Shown here piece by piece: positions 26,328-35,086 of a stretch of 45,839 bases of DNA. How positions within the stretch are numbered: position 1 is the first letter of the stretch; every line of letters starts with the position of its first letter. Under the pieces are notes generated by a model that was not told the DNA's origin, did not search any database, and worked only from the letters and a program-made list of their open reading frames with translations. The translations under genes were made by a program, and so were the position numbers. This DNA comes from a virus. The stretch spans positions 1-45,839 of IMG/VR virus record IMGVR_UViG_3300005607_000019, one strand, 5' to 3'.

Positions 26328-28613
26328 CTACTCCCAGTCGACCACTCTGAACGGCGATGACGCACCCCTGTACAGCTGTTTTGCTCCGTCTGTCACGACC
26401 ATGATGTCGATGACGTAGGAGTGACCCGGCGTCAGGTTCGAAGTGTCCAAGGTGAAGAACATGTTCTGCGAGTCGTTTGACAGGCGCGTTGAGTTGTACG
26501 TGAAGTCGAATGGGACGGCGATCGAACCGTTGTCGTTGTCGCGGATCTGGTAGTGCACGTCTCGAATAACGATCCCGGGCAACTCGACGGGCAACCGCGA
26601 CGCGTTGAGCAGGTACGGCTGCGTGTAGTCCCAGATGTTGACCCTCAAGACACGCTGCGTGTCGTTGTCGTACTCGTCAGCCAAGCCGATGATGGTGATG
26701 GTGAGGTGGGTGACGACCCGAGACTGCGGTCCGCGAGCGGGCGGGTACGCCTTGATGACGCTGCCCGTCAGGTAGGGGACAGTCCCGTCAAGGCTGCCCC
26801 AGACTGGGATGAAGCTGACGCTGCCCGATGCCTGCCACTGTGGCTCGAGGTCTGGGTTGTCGGATGCGAGCAGCACCGAAGCCGAGTAGATGCCCGTCTG
26901 GAAGTTGTTGCCGAGCGCGAGCTGGCTGGCCAAGAACGGTCCGGCAACGAAGGGCACCGATCCCAGCGTCTGGCTGACGAAGTACGAAGCGCTGAACAGG
27001 AAAGGCCCGTCGGGCGCGAAGGTGCCTGTCAGGACGTACTCTCCGTAGACACCCGCCAGGGTACCAGTGAAGAGTGCGACACCTGACAACACCGGAGTGG
27101 TGCCGTTTGGCAAGTAGAATGTGCCGCTGGGCACGAAGGGCTCTGTCGTGCTGTAGGTGCCCGTGAGCTGACCAACGAGTTGCGATCCAGATGTGTCGTT
27201 GAAGATGATGGTCGAGCTGACGACGTAAGTGCCGCTGAACAGGTACGGCATCTCTTGCGGAGACGTGATCTGTGCCGGAGCGAAGGTTCCCGTCAGGATG
27301 TAGGTGTCAGCCGGGAGGTCCAGGCCCTGGATGGTACCTGTGAACATCGCTGAACCCGTCAGGATCGGCGTGTGGATGTCCCAACCGGCCGGGAACTGGT
27401 CGCTCCTCCGGTAGTAGTAGACGCCGCTGAGGACGCCGTAGGAGACTGGGCTGACGTAGGTGCCTGTCGCCTGGCCCACCAGGAGCAGGTCGTCTGCCGA
27501 TCCTGTGATGCCGTTCAACGTGCCTGAGTAGAAACCCGTGAAAGCGATGTTCGAACCCGACAGGTTGCCGTTGATCTGTCCGAAGGTGAAGTCGCCCGTT
27601 TGGGCATTGACTACGCTCTGGGTGACGTAGGAGAAGTTGCCCTGGCCTGCGAACACCACGTCACTGGTCTCGCCAAAGGTGAACAAGCCTTGGGGGACCA
27701 GGCATACGCTGCTTGAGACTACACCTGGGGCGGCCTGGGGGAACGTGCCCTGGAGCGTGAGCAGCAGGCTGTTCCTACCAGTCACTGGCATGGATGCCGA
27801 CATCAAGTTGCCCAGGGCTGCACCCCGGACGTAGTTGTAGAGGAAGAGGTAGCTGGGCGAGTCGAGGAAGAAGTTCTGGGTGTCGTCCTGGATCGAGCTG
27901 TCGAAGCGGACGAACAGCTTCGGGTGCTTCTCGGCGTTGTACGCCTGCTTGGAAGCAAACCGCTTGACGAAGTACGAATGGCTGTCGCTCTCGAGCGACG
28001 GAGCGAAAGCGATGCGAAAGCCGGCGTCTGGGATCAAGCCCGCCAGCGTCGCGCTGACGATCTGGGTGATGTCGACGTCGAGGTCTTCGGTGCCCTTGAC
28101 GAACGTCTGCTGGGCCTGGTAGTTGGTGAAGTAGTCAGCCGATGATGGGGACACCCCTCCCGTCGAACACCCCGGACCGATCCAGCTGCCGGATGCCAGC
28201 GACGAAGAGAACCAGTTGCAGACGTCGTAGTCTGAGTAGTAGACGACGTCCTTGCCGTGGCCCTCATCGAACGAAGCCGACAGCGGGTTCACCGTCACTG
28301 TGAAGTTGTCAGGAGTAGGTTGCCCGCCATAGACGTCATAGAGGTGCAGCCGGCACGAGAAGCTGGCGTTGCCCGGATCGACCTGACCCGCTGCGACCAT
28401 GTCACGTAGGGGTTGGAGGTCGAAGTGGATCAACAAGCGAGACAGCTCGACGTTGGGAGTGACCGTCGACCCACTCATCGTCGACGTGTAGCCGTAGAGC
28501 TTGAACAGGTCCAGGCTGCCCGCCTGTCCCACGTTCCCAGACACCTGGAACGTGCCGTTGACAACACGGTTCTGGACGTAAGCGTCTTTGAGAGCGTAGA
28601 GGACCTTGAACAT
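26328..28613 (-). CDS. Baseplate-proximal structural protein with DNRLRE-like N-terminus and internal repeats
   Basis: A 761-aa protein. The first about 240 residues follow the layout of DNRLRE-type carbohydrate-associated beta domains: YALKDAYVQNRVVNGTF, LSRLLIHFDLQPLR, CRLHLYDVYGG, VNPLSASFDEGHG and KLFVRFDSS. Residues about 377-476 and 478-553 are two related repeats (GQATGTY and GQLTGTY; PILTGSAMFTGTIQG and PVLSGVALFTGTLAG; YILTGTFAP and YVLTGTFAP). The C-terminus (about 620-761) has VVTHLTITIIGLADEYDND and VRDVHYQI-like strands. It ends in TAG. The start overlaps the gp6-like stop (TGATG), which places it in the baseplate operon. Domain naming is by pattern, not by search. Confidence 0.7.
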   Translation of the reverse strand: MFKVLYALKDAYVQNRVVNGTFQVSGNVGQAGSLDLFKLYGYTSTMSGSTVTPNVELSRLLIHFDLQPLRDMVAAGQVDPGNASFSCRLHLYDVYGGQPTPDNFTVTVNPLSASFDEGHGKDVVYYSDYDVCNWFSSSLASGSWIGPGCSTGGVSPSSADYFTNYQAQQTFVKGTEDLDVDITQIVSATLAGLIPDAGFRIAFAPSLESDSHSYFVKRFASKQAYNAEKHPKLFVRFDSSIQDDTQNFFLDSPSYLFLYNYVRGAALGNLMSASMPVTGRNSLLLTLQGTFPQAAPGVVSSSVCLVPQGLFTFGETSDVVFAGQGNFSYVTQSVVNAQTGDFTFGQINGNLSGSNIAFTGFYSGTLNGITGSADDLLLVGQATGTYVSPVSYGVLSGVYYYRRSDQFPAGWDIHTPILTGSAMFTGTIQGLDLPADTYILTGTFAPAQITSPQEMPYLFSGTYVVSSTIIFNDTSGSQLVGQLTGTYSTTEPFVPSGTFYLPNGTTPVLSGVALFTGTLAGVYGEYVLTGTFAPDGPFLFSASYFVSQTLGSVPFVAGPFLASQLALGNNFQTGIYSASVLLASDNPDLEPQWQASGSVSFIPVWGSLDGTVPYLTGSVIKAYPPARGPQSRVVTHLTITIIGLADEYDNDTQRVLRVNIWDYTQPYLLNASRLPVELPGIVIRDVHYQIRDNDNGSIAVPFDFTYNSTRLSNDSQNMFFTLDTSNLTPGHSYVIDIMVVTDGAKQLYRGASSPFRVVDWE
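26890..27485 (-). repeat. Internal duplicated beta segment of the 761-aa protein
   Basis: Two related segments, roughly residues 377-476 and 478-553, repeat the order GQxTGTY, P-[IV]-L-[ST]-G, ALFTGT or AMFTGT, Y-[IV]-LTGTFAP and then an S-Y-x-V-S strand. This is protein-level similarity with diverged DNA. A third, more diverged unit may precede them near residue 330-375. Confidence 0.6.
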
Positions 28614-30469
28614 CAGACCGACGCCTTTCCGATGATGTCAGTGGTGGGGTAACGGATCTCGAAGATGCCACCCGCCGGCGGGAACAGGATGTTCTTCCGC
28701 GTGTTGGCGTCTGGGTCGAAGATGACGTTGCTGTATGTCTGGTTGTTGACCGACCCGTGGACGTTGGTGAACTTCATGCTGTTGATCGAGACCACACCAG
28801 GGATCTTGAAGATGGCATTGCGCACGTTGTCGATGACAATCGGCTGGTCGATCTGGAAGTTCTGGATCGAGAAAAACGACTGGAGCGCCGTGATGATGTT
28901 CTGCAGGACGATGGTACGGTTCAGGCTCGGGTCAATCAGGACGTCAAACGTGAACTGTAGGTCAACGATGCGAGCATCGAGGATGTCGATGGCATCGCTG
29001 ATCATGCGGTAAGGGTTGAGGTACTTGACCAGGTTCTGCTTCAACGTGTCGGGTGAGGTGATCAGCTGACCCTGCGGGTTCCTGCTGACGATGTAGAGGA
29101 GCGACGCCAGTGGGTTGTTGGGGTTGGACCGGACCGACGCCCGGAACACGCGGCCGAAGTTGGCCGGGATCGTGTACACCCGCGCGAGCAGGTCCTCGCG
29201 CGTGACGATCCTTTCCTGGCTGTTCCTGACCGCCGGGATCAGGGCCTTCAGGTCGTCAGCCGATGGAGCATCTTCTCCACCAGACGCTTGCACCTTGTTC
29301 GACAACGTCAGGCTGCTCTTGACTGCCGCAGCGAGCGCCGGGGTCGGGTTGCCTGGGAAGATCATGTTCAGCAACCGAACGCCCTGGACCTGACCCGCCG
29401 ACACGTTGTGGCTGAGGCCACCGCCGTAGCGGTAGGTGATCTGGTATGTGGTGTTTGCTGCTGCTACTCCCAACGTCGTCGTCTGCAGCAGTTGCTGCGG
29501 GTTGACGGCGATGCGTGAGAATGTCGTGGTGTAGGGGAACGAGATTGCAAAGCTTGACGGGTCCGGGATGATGTCATCTCCCAAGGAGTCGGCGTTGCCG
29601 CCGCCGAACGTCAGCACCGTGCGCCGTGACAGCAGGTCAACGTCAGCAGTGTAGCGGTACGGCACCGGGATGACCTTGATGACCTGGGGGACGAGGTCGT
29701 TGTCAGAGGCGGTGTTCAACACGTTCTGGTAGACTGTGTCGTTGGACAGAGCGTCGACCTCGTAGTAGATGTTGCCCAAAGTGTCATTGACGCTGACAAT
29801 CTGCGACACGTCAGGGTTGACGAGTTGGATCTTGTTGAACGGGATGAAAGCAGCCCCGATAGCGATGTTCTCGGTCGTTTCCTGGCCCGAGATGCAGAGG
29901 CCTGTCATCGCCAGGATGTACGTCTTGGGAGCTCCCGTGGAACCCTTCTGTCCGATCTTGGCATTACCCGTAGCGATGACAACCAGCTGCCCGTTGGAGT
30001 TGGTCGTCGAGTAGTCCAGGTCTTCCAGCAGGGCAAAGATGGTCCCGTTGTTGGCCGAGAACGTGGAGTTGGCCTTGATGATCGGCAGGCAGTCCGGGTT
30101 GGGTCCCGGCACGCCGCTGATAATTGCGGCGGGGACCTCGATGTAGAACGTGACAGGGACCAGCGCAGGGGACGCTCCGACAATGGGAACACCGGCCTGC
30201 TGCAACATGCGCTGGATGTTGATGGTCTCGACCGCTGTCAGCGGGTCCAGCTCGCCGAACTGGTGATCGAGGTAGAACGACATGTTGTCGCCCACGTACG
30301 CCGCCATGTCCAGCAGGAGGCCACCCAAGCTGTTGTCCGAGAAGTCGCGCAAACGATCTGGGTAGTACAGCTTCGCGTACTCCAACAGGTTGTTACGCAG
30401 AGCGTCAAAGTCCCTTGCGAGGTACTTCCGCTGCCTGACTGACTTGAGATCGTCGCGTTGAAGCGTCAT
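28613..30469 (-). CDS. Baseplate wedge protein, gp6 / baseplate-J-like
   Basis: A 618-aa protein of the gp6/gpJ family, which forms the ring of wedges around the baseplate hub in contractile tails. The N-terminus is diagnostic: LARDFDALRNNLLEYAKLYY, FSDNSLGGLLLDMAAYVGDN, MSFYLDHQFGELDP and INIQRMLQQAGVPIVGA. The middle has LLSRRTVLTFGGGNAD and ALIPAVRNSQERIVTREDLL (about residue 410-440), and the C-terminus contains NPYRMISDAIDILDARIVDL, FDVLIDPSLN and a final FEIRYPTTDIIG. Length is close to T4 gp6 (660 aa). It follows the gp25-like gene by 26 nt and overlaps the next structural gene by 1 nt, the classical order gp25-gp6. Confidence 0.92.
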   Translation of the reverse strand: MTLQRDDLKSVRQRKYLARDFDALRNNLLEYAKLYYPDRLRDFSDNSLGGLLLDMAAYVGDNMSFYLDHQFGELDPLTAVETINIQRMLQQAGVPIVGASPALVPVTFYIEVPAAIISGVPGPNPDCLPIIKANSTFSANNGTIFALLEDLDYSTTNSNGQLVVIATGNAKIGQKGSTGAPKTYILAMTGLCISGQETTENIAIGAAFIPFNKIQLVNPDVSQIVSVNDTLGNIYYEVDALSNDTVYQNVLNTASDNDLVPQVIKVIPVPYRYTADVDLLSRRTVLTFGGGNADSLGDDIIPDPSSFAISFPYTTTFSRIAVNPQQLLQTTTLGVAAANTTYQITYRYGGGLSHNVSAGQVQGVRLLNMIFPGNPTPALAAAVKSSLTLSNKVQASGGEDAPSADDLKALIPAVRNSQERIVTREDLLARVYTIPANFGRVFRASVRSNPNNPLASLLYIVSRNPQGQLITSPDTLKQNLVKYLNPYRMISDAIDILDARIVDLQFTFDVLIDPSLNRTIVLQNIITALQSFFSIQNFQIDQPIVIDNVRNAIFKIPGVVSINSMKFTNVHGSVNNQTYSNVIFDPDANTRKNILFPPAGGIFEIRYPTTDIIGKASV

Positions 30470-30495
30470 GACTGCCCGTTAAGTACCCTCTCGCA

Positions 30496-30966
30496 TCAGA
30501 GCGCGTACAGCGTGACCCTGATCTTCTTGTCCTTCACTCCAAGACTCGGGATGTTGTAGGTGATGGTGATCGACACCTGGGCGATGCCCTTCGTCAGCTT
30601 GCCGGCAGTGTCGGTCGTCGACAGGAAGTCGACGAGCTCAACGTACGGCATCCAGCGGGCGACGGCGTTCTTGATCGCGGTAATGGCCTTGGAATCGAAG
30701 TCGTCAAGCGCCACCATGTTGACGAGCAGCGGGCGCAGGTTCGCGCCGTAATCGTACTTCCCTAGCCTCTCTCCCCAGTTCGTCTGGATGAGGTTTCTGA
30801 GGTTGTCAGCCATCTGGGTGGCCAGGTCCGACGAAGTCCGGAGCAGGTCAGATGTCCCCAGCGACAACGGCGTGAGAATGCCGATCACAGGCGGCGTCTG
30901 CGTGATGTTGTTGGCAGGCGACGTCTGCGCCGTCACTCCCGAGCTCTTGAAGGAGAACTGGCCCAT
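30496..30966 (-). CDS. Baseplate wedge protein, gp25-like
   Basis: A 156-aa protein of the gp25/GpW-like (lysozyme-named) family that clamps baseplate wedge subunits. Characteristic segments are DLATQMADNLRNLIQTNWGE, RLGKYDYGANLRPLL, AITAIKNAVARWMPYVEL and the C-terminal strands AQVSITITYNIPSLG and KKIRVTLYAL. T4 gp25 has 132 aa; the extra N-terminal 30 residues are Ser/Thr/Pro-rich. It lies 18 nt after the hydrophobic protein gene and directly before gp6. No strong Shine-Dalgarno is visible before its ATG. Confidence 0.9.
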   Translation of the reverse strand: MGQFSFKSSGVTAQTSPANNITQTPPVIGILTPLSLGTSDLLRTSSDLATQMADNLRNLIQTNWGERLGKYDYGANLRPLLVNMVALDDFDSKAITAIKNAVARWMPYVELVDFLSTTDTAGKLTKGIAQVSITITYNIPSLGVKDKKIRVTLYAL

Positions 30967-30984
30967 GTCGGGTAAGTAGGATCA

Positions 30985-31953
30985 CTACTTGGACGGGGGC
31001 GGGGCGATGAGGCCCGTGGCGCCCCCTACCAGCGACGTCAGCGACCCATTTGCTCCGACAAGCATCCCCACCAGGTCGGTGCACACCATTGCCACGACGT
31101 CCTTCAAGTAGATCAACAACGAAGCGATCAAGAGTTTCGGCAGGATCAGGAGCAGCCCGAGGTCGACCAACAGCTGGATGAGCAGATCGAGAGCGAGGTT
31201 GAAGACGGCTCCGATGTCGAAGCTGATCAACTTGAGGACCAGACCGATGTCGGGCGGAAGGAGCAGCTTGATGATCAGCTTGATGGGCAACTCGATCAGG
31301 CCGATGACGAGCTGCGGGATCGTGATGGCAGCCTTCAACGCCAGGTCGGGCGGGAAACCGAAGTCGGGCAAGCTCAACGACGGGAAGGGCGGGAGCGACG
31401 GCAGCTTCAGCTGGATGCCCAGGCTTGCTAGATCGATCAGCAGCTTGGGCAAGCCAATGGGTGTCGAGTACTTGGGCAGCTTCAATGCCAAGTCGGGCAA
31501 CGACAGCGGGAACGGTGGGACCTTGAGATCGAACGCACAGGTGAAATCGAAGATCGGGAACAGCGGTGTGTTGCCGTTGAGGTCCAGAGCTGTCGCCGTC
31601 GTCGCCAGGATGCCGTCTGGGAACAACGTGTTCCAGATCGGTGTCTTCACCTTGTCGACCAAGAGGTCAGCCATCAACGCAGCAACTGGATCGGGCTTGA
31701 ACCAGAACAAAGGCTCAGCCTGCAACGTGGTGACGTTGATGATGGGCGGACCCGGGATGGGAGGCAACGGCACCAGAGCGGTGAACGCTTGGAAACCTGC
31801 TGAGCACAACGGGTTGCCCTTTCCGTTCTCATTGCCGCCCGTGAGCAGAGCCAACACGTCAGCGACGTAGCCCGCACGGCCTGCTGGCGTCAGCTTGCCG
31901 CTGTCGAGCATTCCGATGCCCGTCAGGATCGGTCCGTAGGGGCTGCCGGTCAT
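30985..31953 (-). CDS. Leu/Pro-rich hydrophobic baseplate-region protein (322 aa)
   Basis: A 322-aa protein of unusual composition. Residues about 150-205 are a run of LP-type units (FPLSLPDLALKLPKY, LPSLPPFPSLSLPDFGFPPD). Residues about 205-300 are almost continuously hydrophobic with spaced Lys/Asp (LVIGLIELPIKLIIKLLLPP, LALDLLIQLLVDLGLLLILP, LLIASLLIYLKDVVAMV). The C-terminus is Gly/Ser/Pro-rich. It has no signal peptide and no catalytic motif. It overlaps the spike gene by 4 nt (ATGA) and precedes gp25, so it belongs to the hub/baseplate operon. It could be a membrane-interacting component released or exposed during injection, or an amphipathic scaffold of the hub. Ends in TAG. No named family recognised. 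Confidence 0.7.
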   Translation of the reverse strand: MTGSPYGPILTGIGMLDSGKLTPAGRAGYVADVLALLTGGNENGKGNPLCSAGFQAFTALVPLPPIPGPPIINVTTLQAEPLFWFKPDPVAALMADLLVDKVKTPIWNTLFPDGILATTATALDLNGNTPLFPIFDFTCAFDLKVPPFPLSLPDLALKLPKYSTPIGLPKLLIDLASLGIQLKLPSLPPFPSLSLPDFGFPPDLALKAAITIPQLVIGLIELPIKLIIKLLLPPDIGLVLKLISFDIGAVFNLALDLLIQLLVDLGLLLILPKLLIASLLIYLKDVVAMVCTDLVGMLVGANGSLTSLVGGATGLIAPPPSK

Positions 31954-33425
31954 TTCAACAACACCTTGGTCGGGAAGGTCCCGTTGAGTCCATCAGCGCC
32001 GCCTTGTGCACCACCCATCGTGTCAACGATCGGGCTGGGCGGCGGGATCGGGCTTTTCATACCGGCGCTGTTGCCGACCCGAGTGCACAGAGGTGAAAGG
32101 GTTGCATCATCACCGCCCAAGCGGATGACGCCAGTGTCAGAGGGCGTGAAAATGATATCACCGTTGACTCTCAGAATAATCGATGCACACTTTGAGGGGT
32201 CAATTGTGGCCCCCACGTCCTTCACATTTCCGTTGTTATCTTTCTGTGAGGTCGCAGCAACCAAGATGACGACGTCGTGACGGGCGATCATCCTGACCTT
32301 GTCGGTCTTGACGACGATGGCGCCCTCGCCATCCCCATCATCGATAGAGGACTCTGAAGAGTGAGATGACACGACTGGCTTGATGCTGAAGTTCGTGTCA
32401 GGCTTCGTCTTCTGAGCAACCAGGATACGTGACCGGTCGTAGAGTAGGTCGACGTCACCCTCCTTGGGAGACAGGTTCTGCTTGTCTTTGCCGATCTCTT
32501 TGTTGTCGAGCGTGTTTTGGACAGCTTTCCCACCGGTGTCAGTGGTTTGTCCTCGACCCACGACGATGTCGATCGCGCCAGCGCCACCTGAAACATCGTT
32601 CTTGACGGGTGCCGGGATCTGTCCAACTTTGGGATCCTGTGTGTAATCTGACGCGGGACCAGTGCGGTCAGTCCCCAACACGATGAGTGTGTTGTTGCTG
32701 CCTTCAAACGCAACGTCAGCTGGCCGCTTACGGTACCGTGGAACGGCTTCGAACTGCGATAGCTGAGCTGCGTCGCTGTTCGATAGGAGCTTGACGTATT
32801 CCATGTCGTCACCGGGCAACGAAGCCGTGTCCTGGATGACGTATGGTTTGCCGCTGTCGTTGTCCACATCGACCGCGCCGTTGTGGAAGTCGTACTTCGG
32901 ATCAGCTGTCCCGTCGAAGATGTCGTTGAGACCGGGTAGGAATGATGCGTCGAACTGCCTGTCAGCGTGGGTGTAGTTGACGTCTTCCACGAAATCTGGC
33001 ATGGTGATCTTCCACAGCCAGTACCCGATGTCGTTGATCTTTGCATCGGGGTGTTCCATCATGCCCCACACGTGCTCGCCAGGCTTTGCAGGCATCGCCA
33101 AGTGTGGTGGACAGAACGGGTACAACACCATCACCTTCTCGCTGGCGGATGCATCTGGTGCGAGCACTCGTCGGGCGATGATGCTGTTGCGGGGAGCGAT
33201 GCCCACGTACTTTGGGTTAGCAACGCCCAGGTCGTGCACGTAGTGTGACAGCTTGACGCTGTCGACCATGGACGGGTCGTGGATGACATCCAAGACCACG
33301 AACCGAAGGAATGAAGGGTAGTGAGGTTCGGGTGTCCGGTAGGCAGCGCGTTCGCGCATCACCTCGTCGTGACGACCTTCGGCGATGTGCTTGACGATGT
33401 CTCTAGCGTCGTACTTTGTGGGCAT
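31950..33425 (-). CDS. Baseplate spike/hub protein with gp5-like OB-fold
   Basis: A 491-aa protein. Residues about 60-140 read as the OB-fold of contractile-tail spikes: KLSHYVHDLG, NSIIARRVL, EKVMVLYPFCPPHLAMPAKP, GEHVWGMMEH and IGYWLWKITM. The central part is polar and low in structure. Residues about 375-455 (GEGAIVVKTDKVRMIARHDV, ASIILRVNGDIIFTPSD, GVIRLGGDDA) resemble the beta-rich segment that precedes spike tips in gp5/VgrG-like proteins. No lysozyme domain is present, unlike T4 gp5. It has an AGGGA SD and opens the baseplate gene set, in the order spike, hydrophobic protein, gp25, gp6. The equivalence with gp5 is by pattern and context. Confidence 0.75.
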   Translation of the reverse strand: MPTKYDARDIVKHIAEGRHDEVMRERAAYRTPEPHYPSFLRFVVLDVIHDPSMVDSVKLSHYVHDLGVANPKYVGIAPRNSIIARRVLAPDASASEKVMVLYPFCPPHLAMPAKPGEHVWGMMEHPDAKINDIGYWLWKITMPDFVEDVNYTHADRQFDASFLPGLNDIFDGTADPKYDFHNGAVDVDNDSGKPYVIQDTASLPGDDMEYVKLLSNSDAAQLSQFEAVPRYRKRPADVAFEGSNNTLIVLGTDRTGPASDYTQDPKVGQIPAPVKNDVSGGAGAIDIVVGRGQTTDTGGKAVQNTLDNKEIGKDKQNLSPKEGDVDLLYDRSRILVAQKTKPDTNFSIKPVVSSHSSESSIDDGDGEGAIVVKTDKVRMIARHDVVILVAATSQKDNNGNVKDVGATIDPSKCASIILRVNGDIIFTPSDTGVIRLGGDDATLSPLCTRVGNSAGMKSPIPPPSPIVDTMGGAQGGADGLNGTFPTKVLLK

Positions 33426-33463
33426 GTGGGTCCCTGTGGCTTACGTACCGCCCGGTGCCCCGC

Positions 33464-33853
33464 TCAGCCCTTGTTTTTGATCTGGTCGAACACCGAACCC
33501 GCGTCGATCTCTTCGTCCTTCTTCTTGGCATCCGCGATGAGGGAGGCCAGCTTGACCAGCTGATCGTTGGCCTTCTGCATGTGATCGATGTAGGACGCAA
33601 TGGCTTTGCTGTGCACCGCGTGCTCTGAGCTCTTGTCGCCCGTCATCTTGACCAGCTTGGTGAACATGACGTACGAGTTCTGGCGGTCTGCGATGGCGTT
33701 TTCGTAGATCTCTTTCCAGAGCCTGCGTTGCTTGTCATCAAGAGACTCGATGTCCTCGAGGATTGCTCCGAAGTCACGGATCTTCTCCTCGACAGACCTC
33801 TCTGTCATCTCGACGATGCCCTCGAGGGCTTTCTTGTCGTCTGCCTCAGCCAT
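33464..33853 (-). CDS. Small helical hypothetical protein (129 aa)
   Basis: A 129-aa, highly charged, probably all-helical protein (MTERSVEEKIRDFGAILEDI, LDDKQRRLWKEIYENAIADR, HMQKANDQLVKLASLIADAK) with a C-terminal DQIKNKG. Heptad-like spacing of Leu/Ile suggests coiled coil. It has a strong GAGGAGA SD and starts 7 nt after the sigma factor stop. A small helical protein between a late sigma factor and the baseplate genes could be an assembly factor, a packaging subunit or a sigma cofactor (T4 gp33-like by position only). No motif decides. Confidence 0.7.
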   Translation of the reverse strand: MAEADDKKALEGIVEMTERSVEEKIRDFGAILEDIESLDDKQRRLWKEIYENAIADRQNSYVMFTKLVKMTGDKSSEHAVHSKAIASYIDHMQKANDQLVKLASLIADAKKKDEEIDAGSVFDQIKNKG

Positions 33854-33860
33854 GGTCTCC

Positions 33861-34775
33861 TCAGAAGAGCCGGAACTTGGGGTCGATCTTCATCCGGCGG
33901 TAGTGCTTCTTGATCGACTGCATCGTGGTCGTCAGCTGCTTGGGACTGAGCCCGCTGAGTTCCCGCATATAGAGGAGGATGGCACTCTTGTTCAGCAAGT
34001 CGATGTCATCGATGTTCTCGAAGATGGTGATGATGCTGTTGATGCACGCCAGCTCGTTCTCGGTCTTGACTTTGCTGCGGATCTCGTACAGCATGCTGAC
34101 CACAGCTTTGGCGCTCGATTCTTTCTCCAGGAGGACGTCCTGGCCGGGGATCGTAGCATGGTCTTCGACGATGCGTTGCTCGTTCACCGACAAAGCCTCG
34201 GGATCATCGAGGCTGACGCTGCGTCGGATGCGCTGGCTCTTCTGCTTGGTCCGGATGATGAGCCAATTCTTGGCGACGACGTTGAAGTATGAGAAGGCGT
34301 TGGTCCCGCGGTTTCCGTCGAACTTGTGGATCGTCTCGAACAGGAAGTTGACGCAGTCGTTCTTCAGGTCGTCGTAGGTGTCGTGGAGGCTGGTGAACTT
34401 GTGGATGTTGATCAGGTTCTCTACCAGCTTCTCGAAAGCCGGCATGATCCCCTTGACGTAGAGCTGGTCACGTTCCTTCTTGGACTCAGCTTTCTGGTAG
34501 GCGACGATGGCTGCCTGGGTGTTCTGGTTGAAGTACATCCGAGCTTGCTTCGCGGCCTTTGCTGCCGCGGCTTTTTCCTCGGGTGTCAGCTCCGCCAGCT
34601 TCACTTCCTCTGCTGTCGGTTGGACAACGGGCACCTGCGGGAGCTTGGACGTCGCCACCGTCTCAGGTGTGGCGACGACGATTGCTTTTGACTTCTTGGG
34701 CGCTTTTGCTGCCTTCGGCGCCTTGTTCTTCTTGGCCGGCTTGGCCTTAATCTTGACGGCGGCGGCGGTTCTCAT
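33861..34775 (-). CDS. Phage RNA polymerase sigma factor, gp55-like
   Basis: A 304-aa sigma-70 family protein resembling T4 gp55, which directs host RNA polymerase to late promoters. Region 2 spans about 115-195: LVENLINIHKFTSLHDTYDD, LKNDCVNFLFETIHKFDGNR, GTNAFSYFNVVAKNWLIIRT and KQKSQRIRRSVSLDD. The C-terminal part (about 240-300) has a short helical region, LYMRELSGLSPKQLTTTMQS, that could be a reduced HTH. It is longer than T4 gp55 (185 aa) because of an N-terminal extension of about 95 residues, of which the first 31 are almost only Lys, Ala and Pro. SD is GGAAGAGG. Position just before the baseplate genes fits control of late transcription. Confidence 0.85.
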   Translation of the reverse strand: MRTAAAVKIKAKPAKKNKAPKAAKAPKKSKAIVVATPETVATSKLPQVPVVQPTAEEVKLAELTPEEKAAAAKAAKQARMYFNQNTQAAIVAYQKAESKKERDQLYVKGIMPAFEKLVENLINIHKFTSLHDTYDDLKNDCVNFLFETIHKFDGNRGTNAFSYFNVVAKNWLIIRTKQKSQRIRRSVSLDDPEALSVNEQRIVEDHATIPGQDVLLEKESSAKAVVSMLYEIRSKVKTENELACINSIITIFENIDDIDLLNKSAILLYMRELSGLSPKQLTTTMQSIKKHYRRMKIDPKFRLF

Positions 34776-35086
34776 GACTCAGCCTCTTCCTTTCCTTCGC
34801 CGCCGTAAGTGACGATCAAGCTTGCGACCTTGAGCACTGCGTTGCGGGCTCGCTTCATGTCAGAGACGACATCCTGGATGATGGGTTCGTCGCTCAGGAC
34901 AGGGATGTCTGCGTGGTGTGCTAGGCGAGCGTAGCACTGGTCCAACGTATCGAGGCTTTCCTCGATCTGGTCGACTAGGTCTTCCTTTTGGTCGTTCAGC
35001 AGCAGGTTCTGTTTGGTGACGTGGACACCGTACCAAACTGCCGCGGCCAGCAGCAGGGTTGAGATGATCGCCCACGCCAGCAGCAT
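34772..35086 (-). CDS. Single-pass membrane protein (104 aa)
   Basis: A 104-aa protein with an N-terminal hydrophobic segment (LLAWAIISTLLLAAAVWYGV, residues 2-21) acting as a membrane anchor or uncleaved signal, followed by a charged helical region (LLNDQKEDLVDQIEESLDTL, residues 29-48) and a second helix (SDMKRARNAVLKVASLIVTY). It overlaps the sigma factor start by 4 nt and the glycosyltransferase stop by 1 nt, so all are one transcript. The organisation is spanin-like or tail-anchor-like but no lipobox or partner is visible. Function unknown. Confidence 0.7.
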   Translation of the reverse strand: MLLAWAIISTLLLAAAVWYGVHVTKQNLLLNDQKEDLVDQIEESLDTLDQCYARLAHHADIPVLSDEPIIQDVVSDMKRARNAVLKVASLIVTYGGEGKEEAES

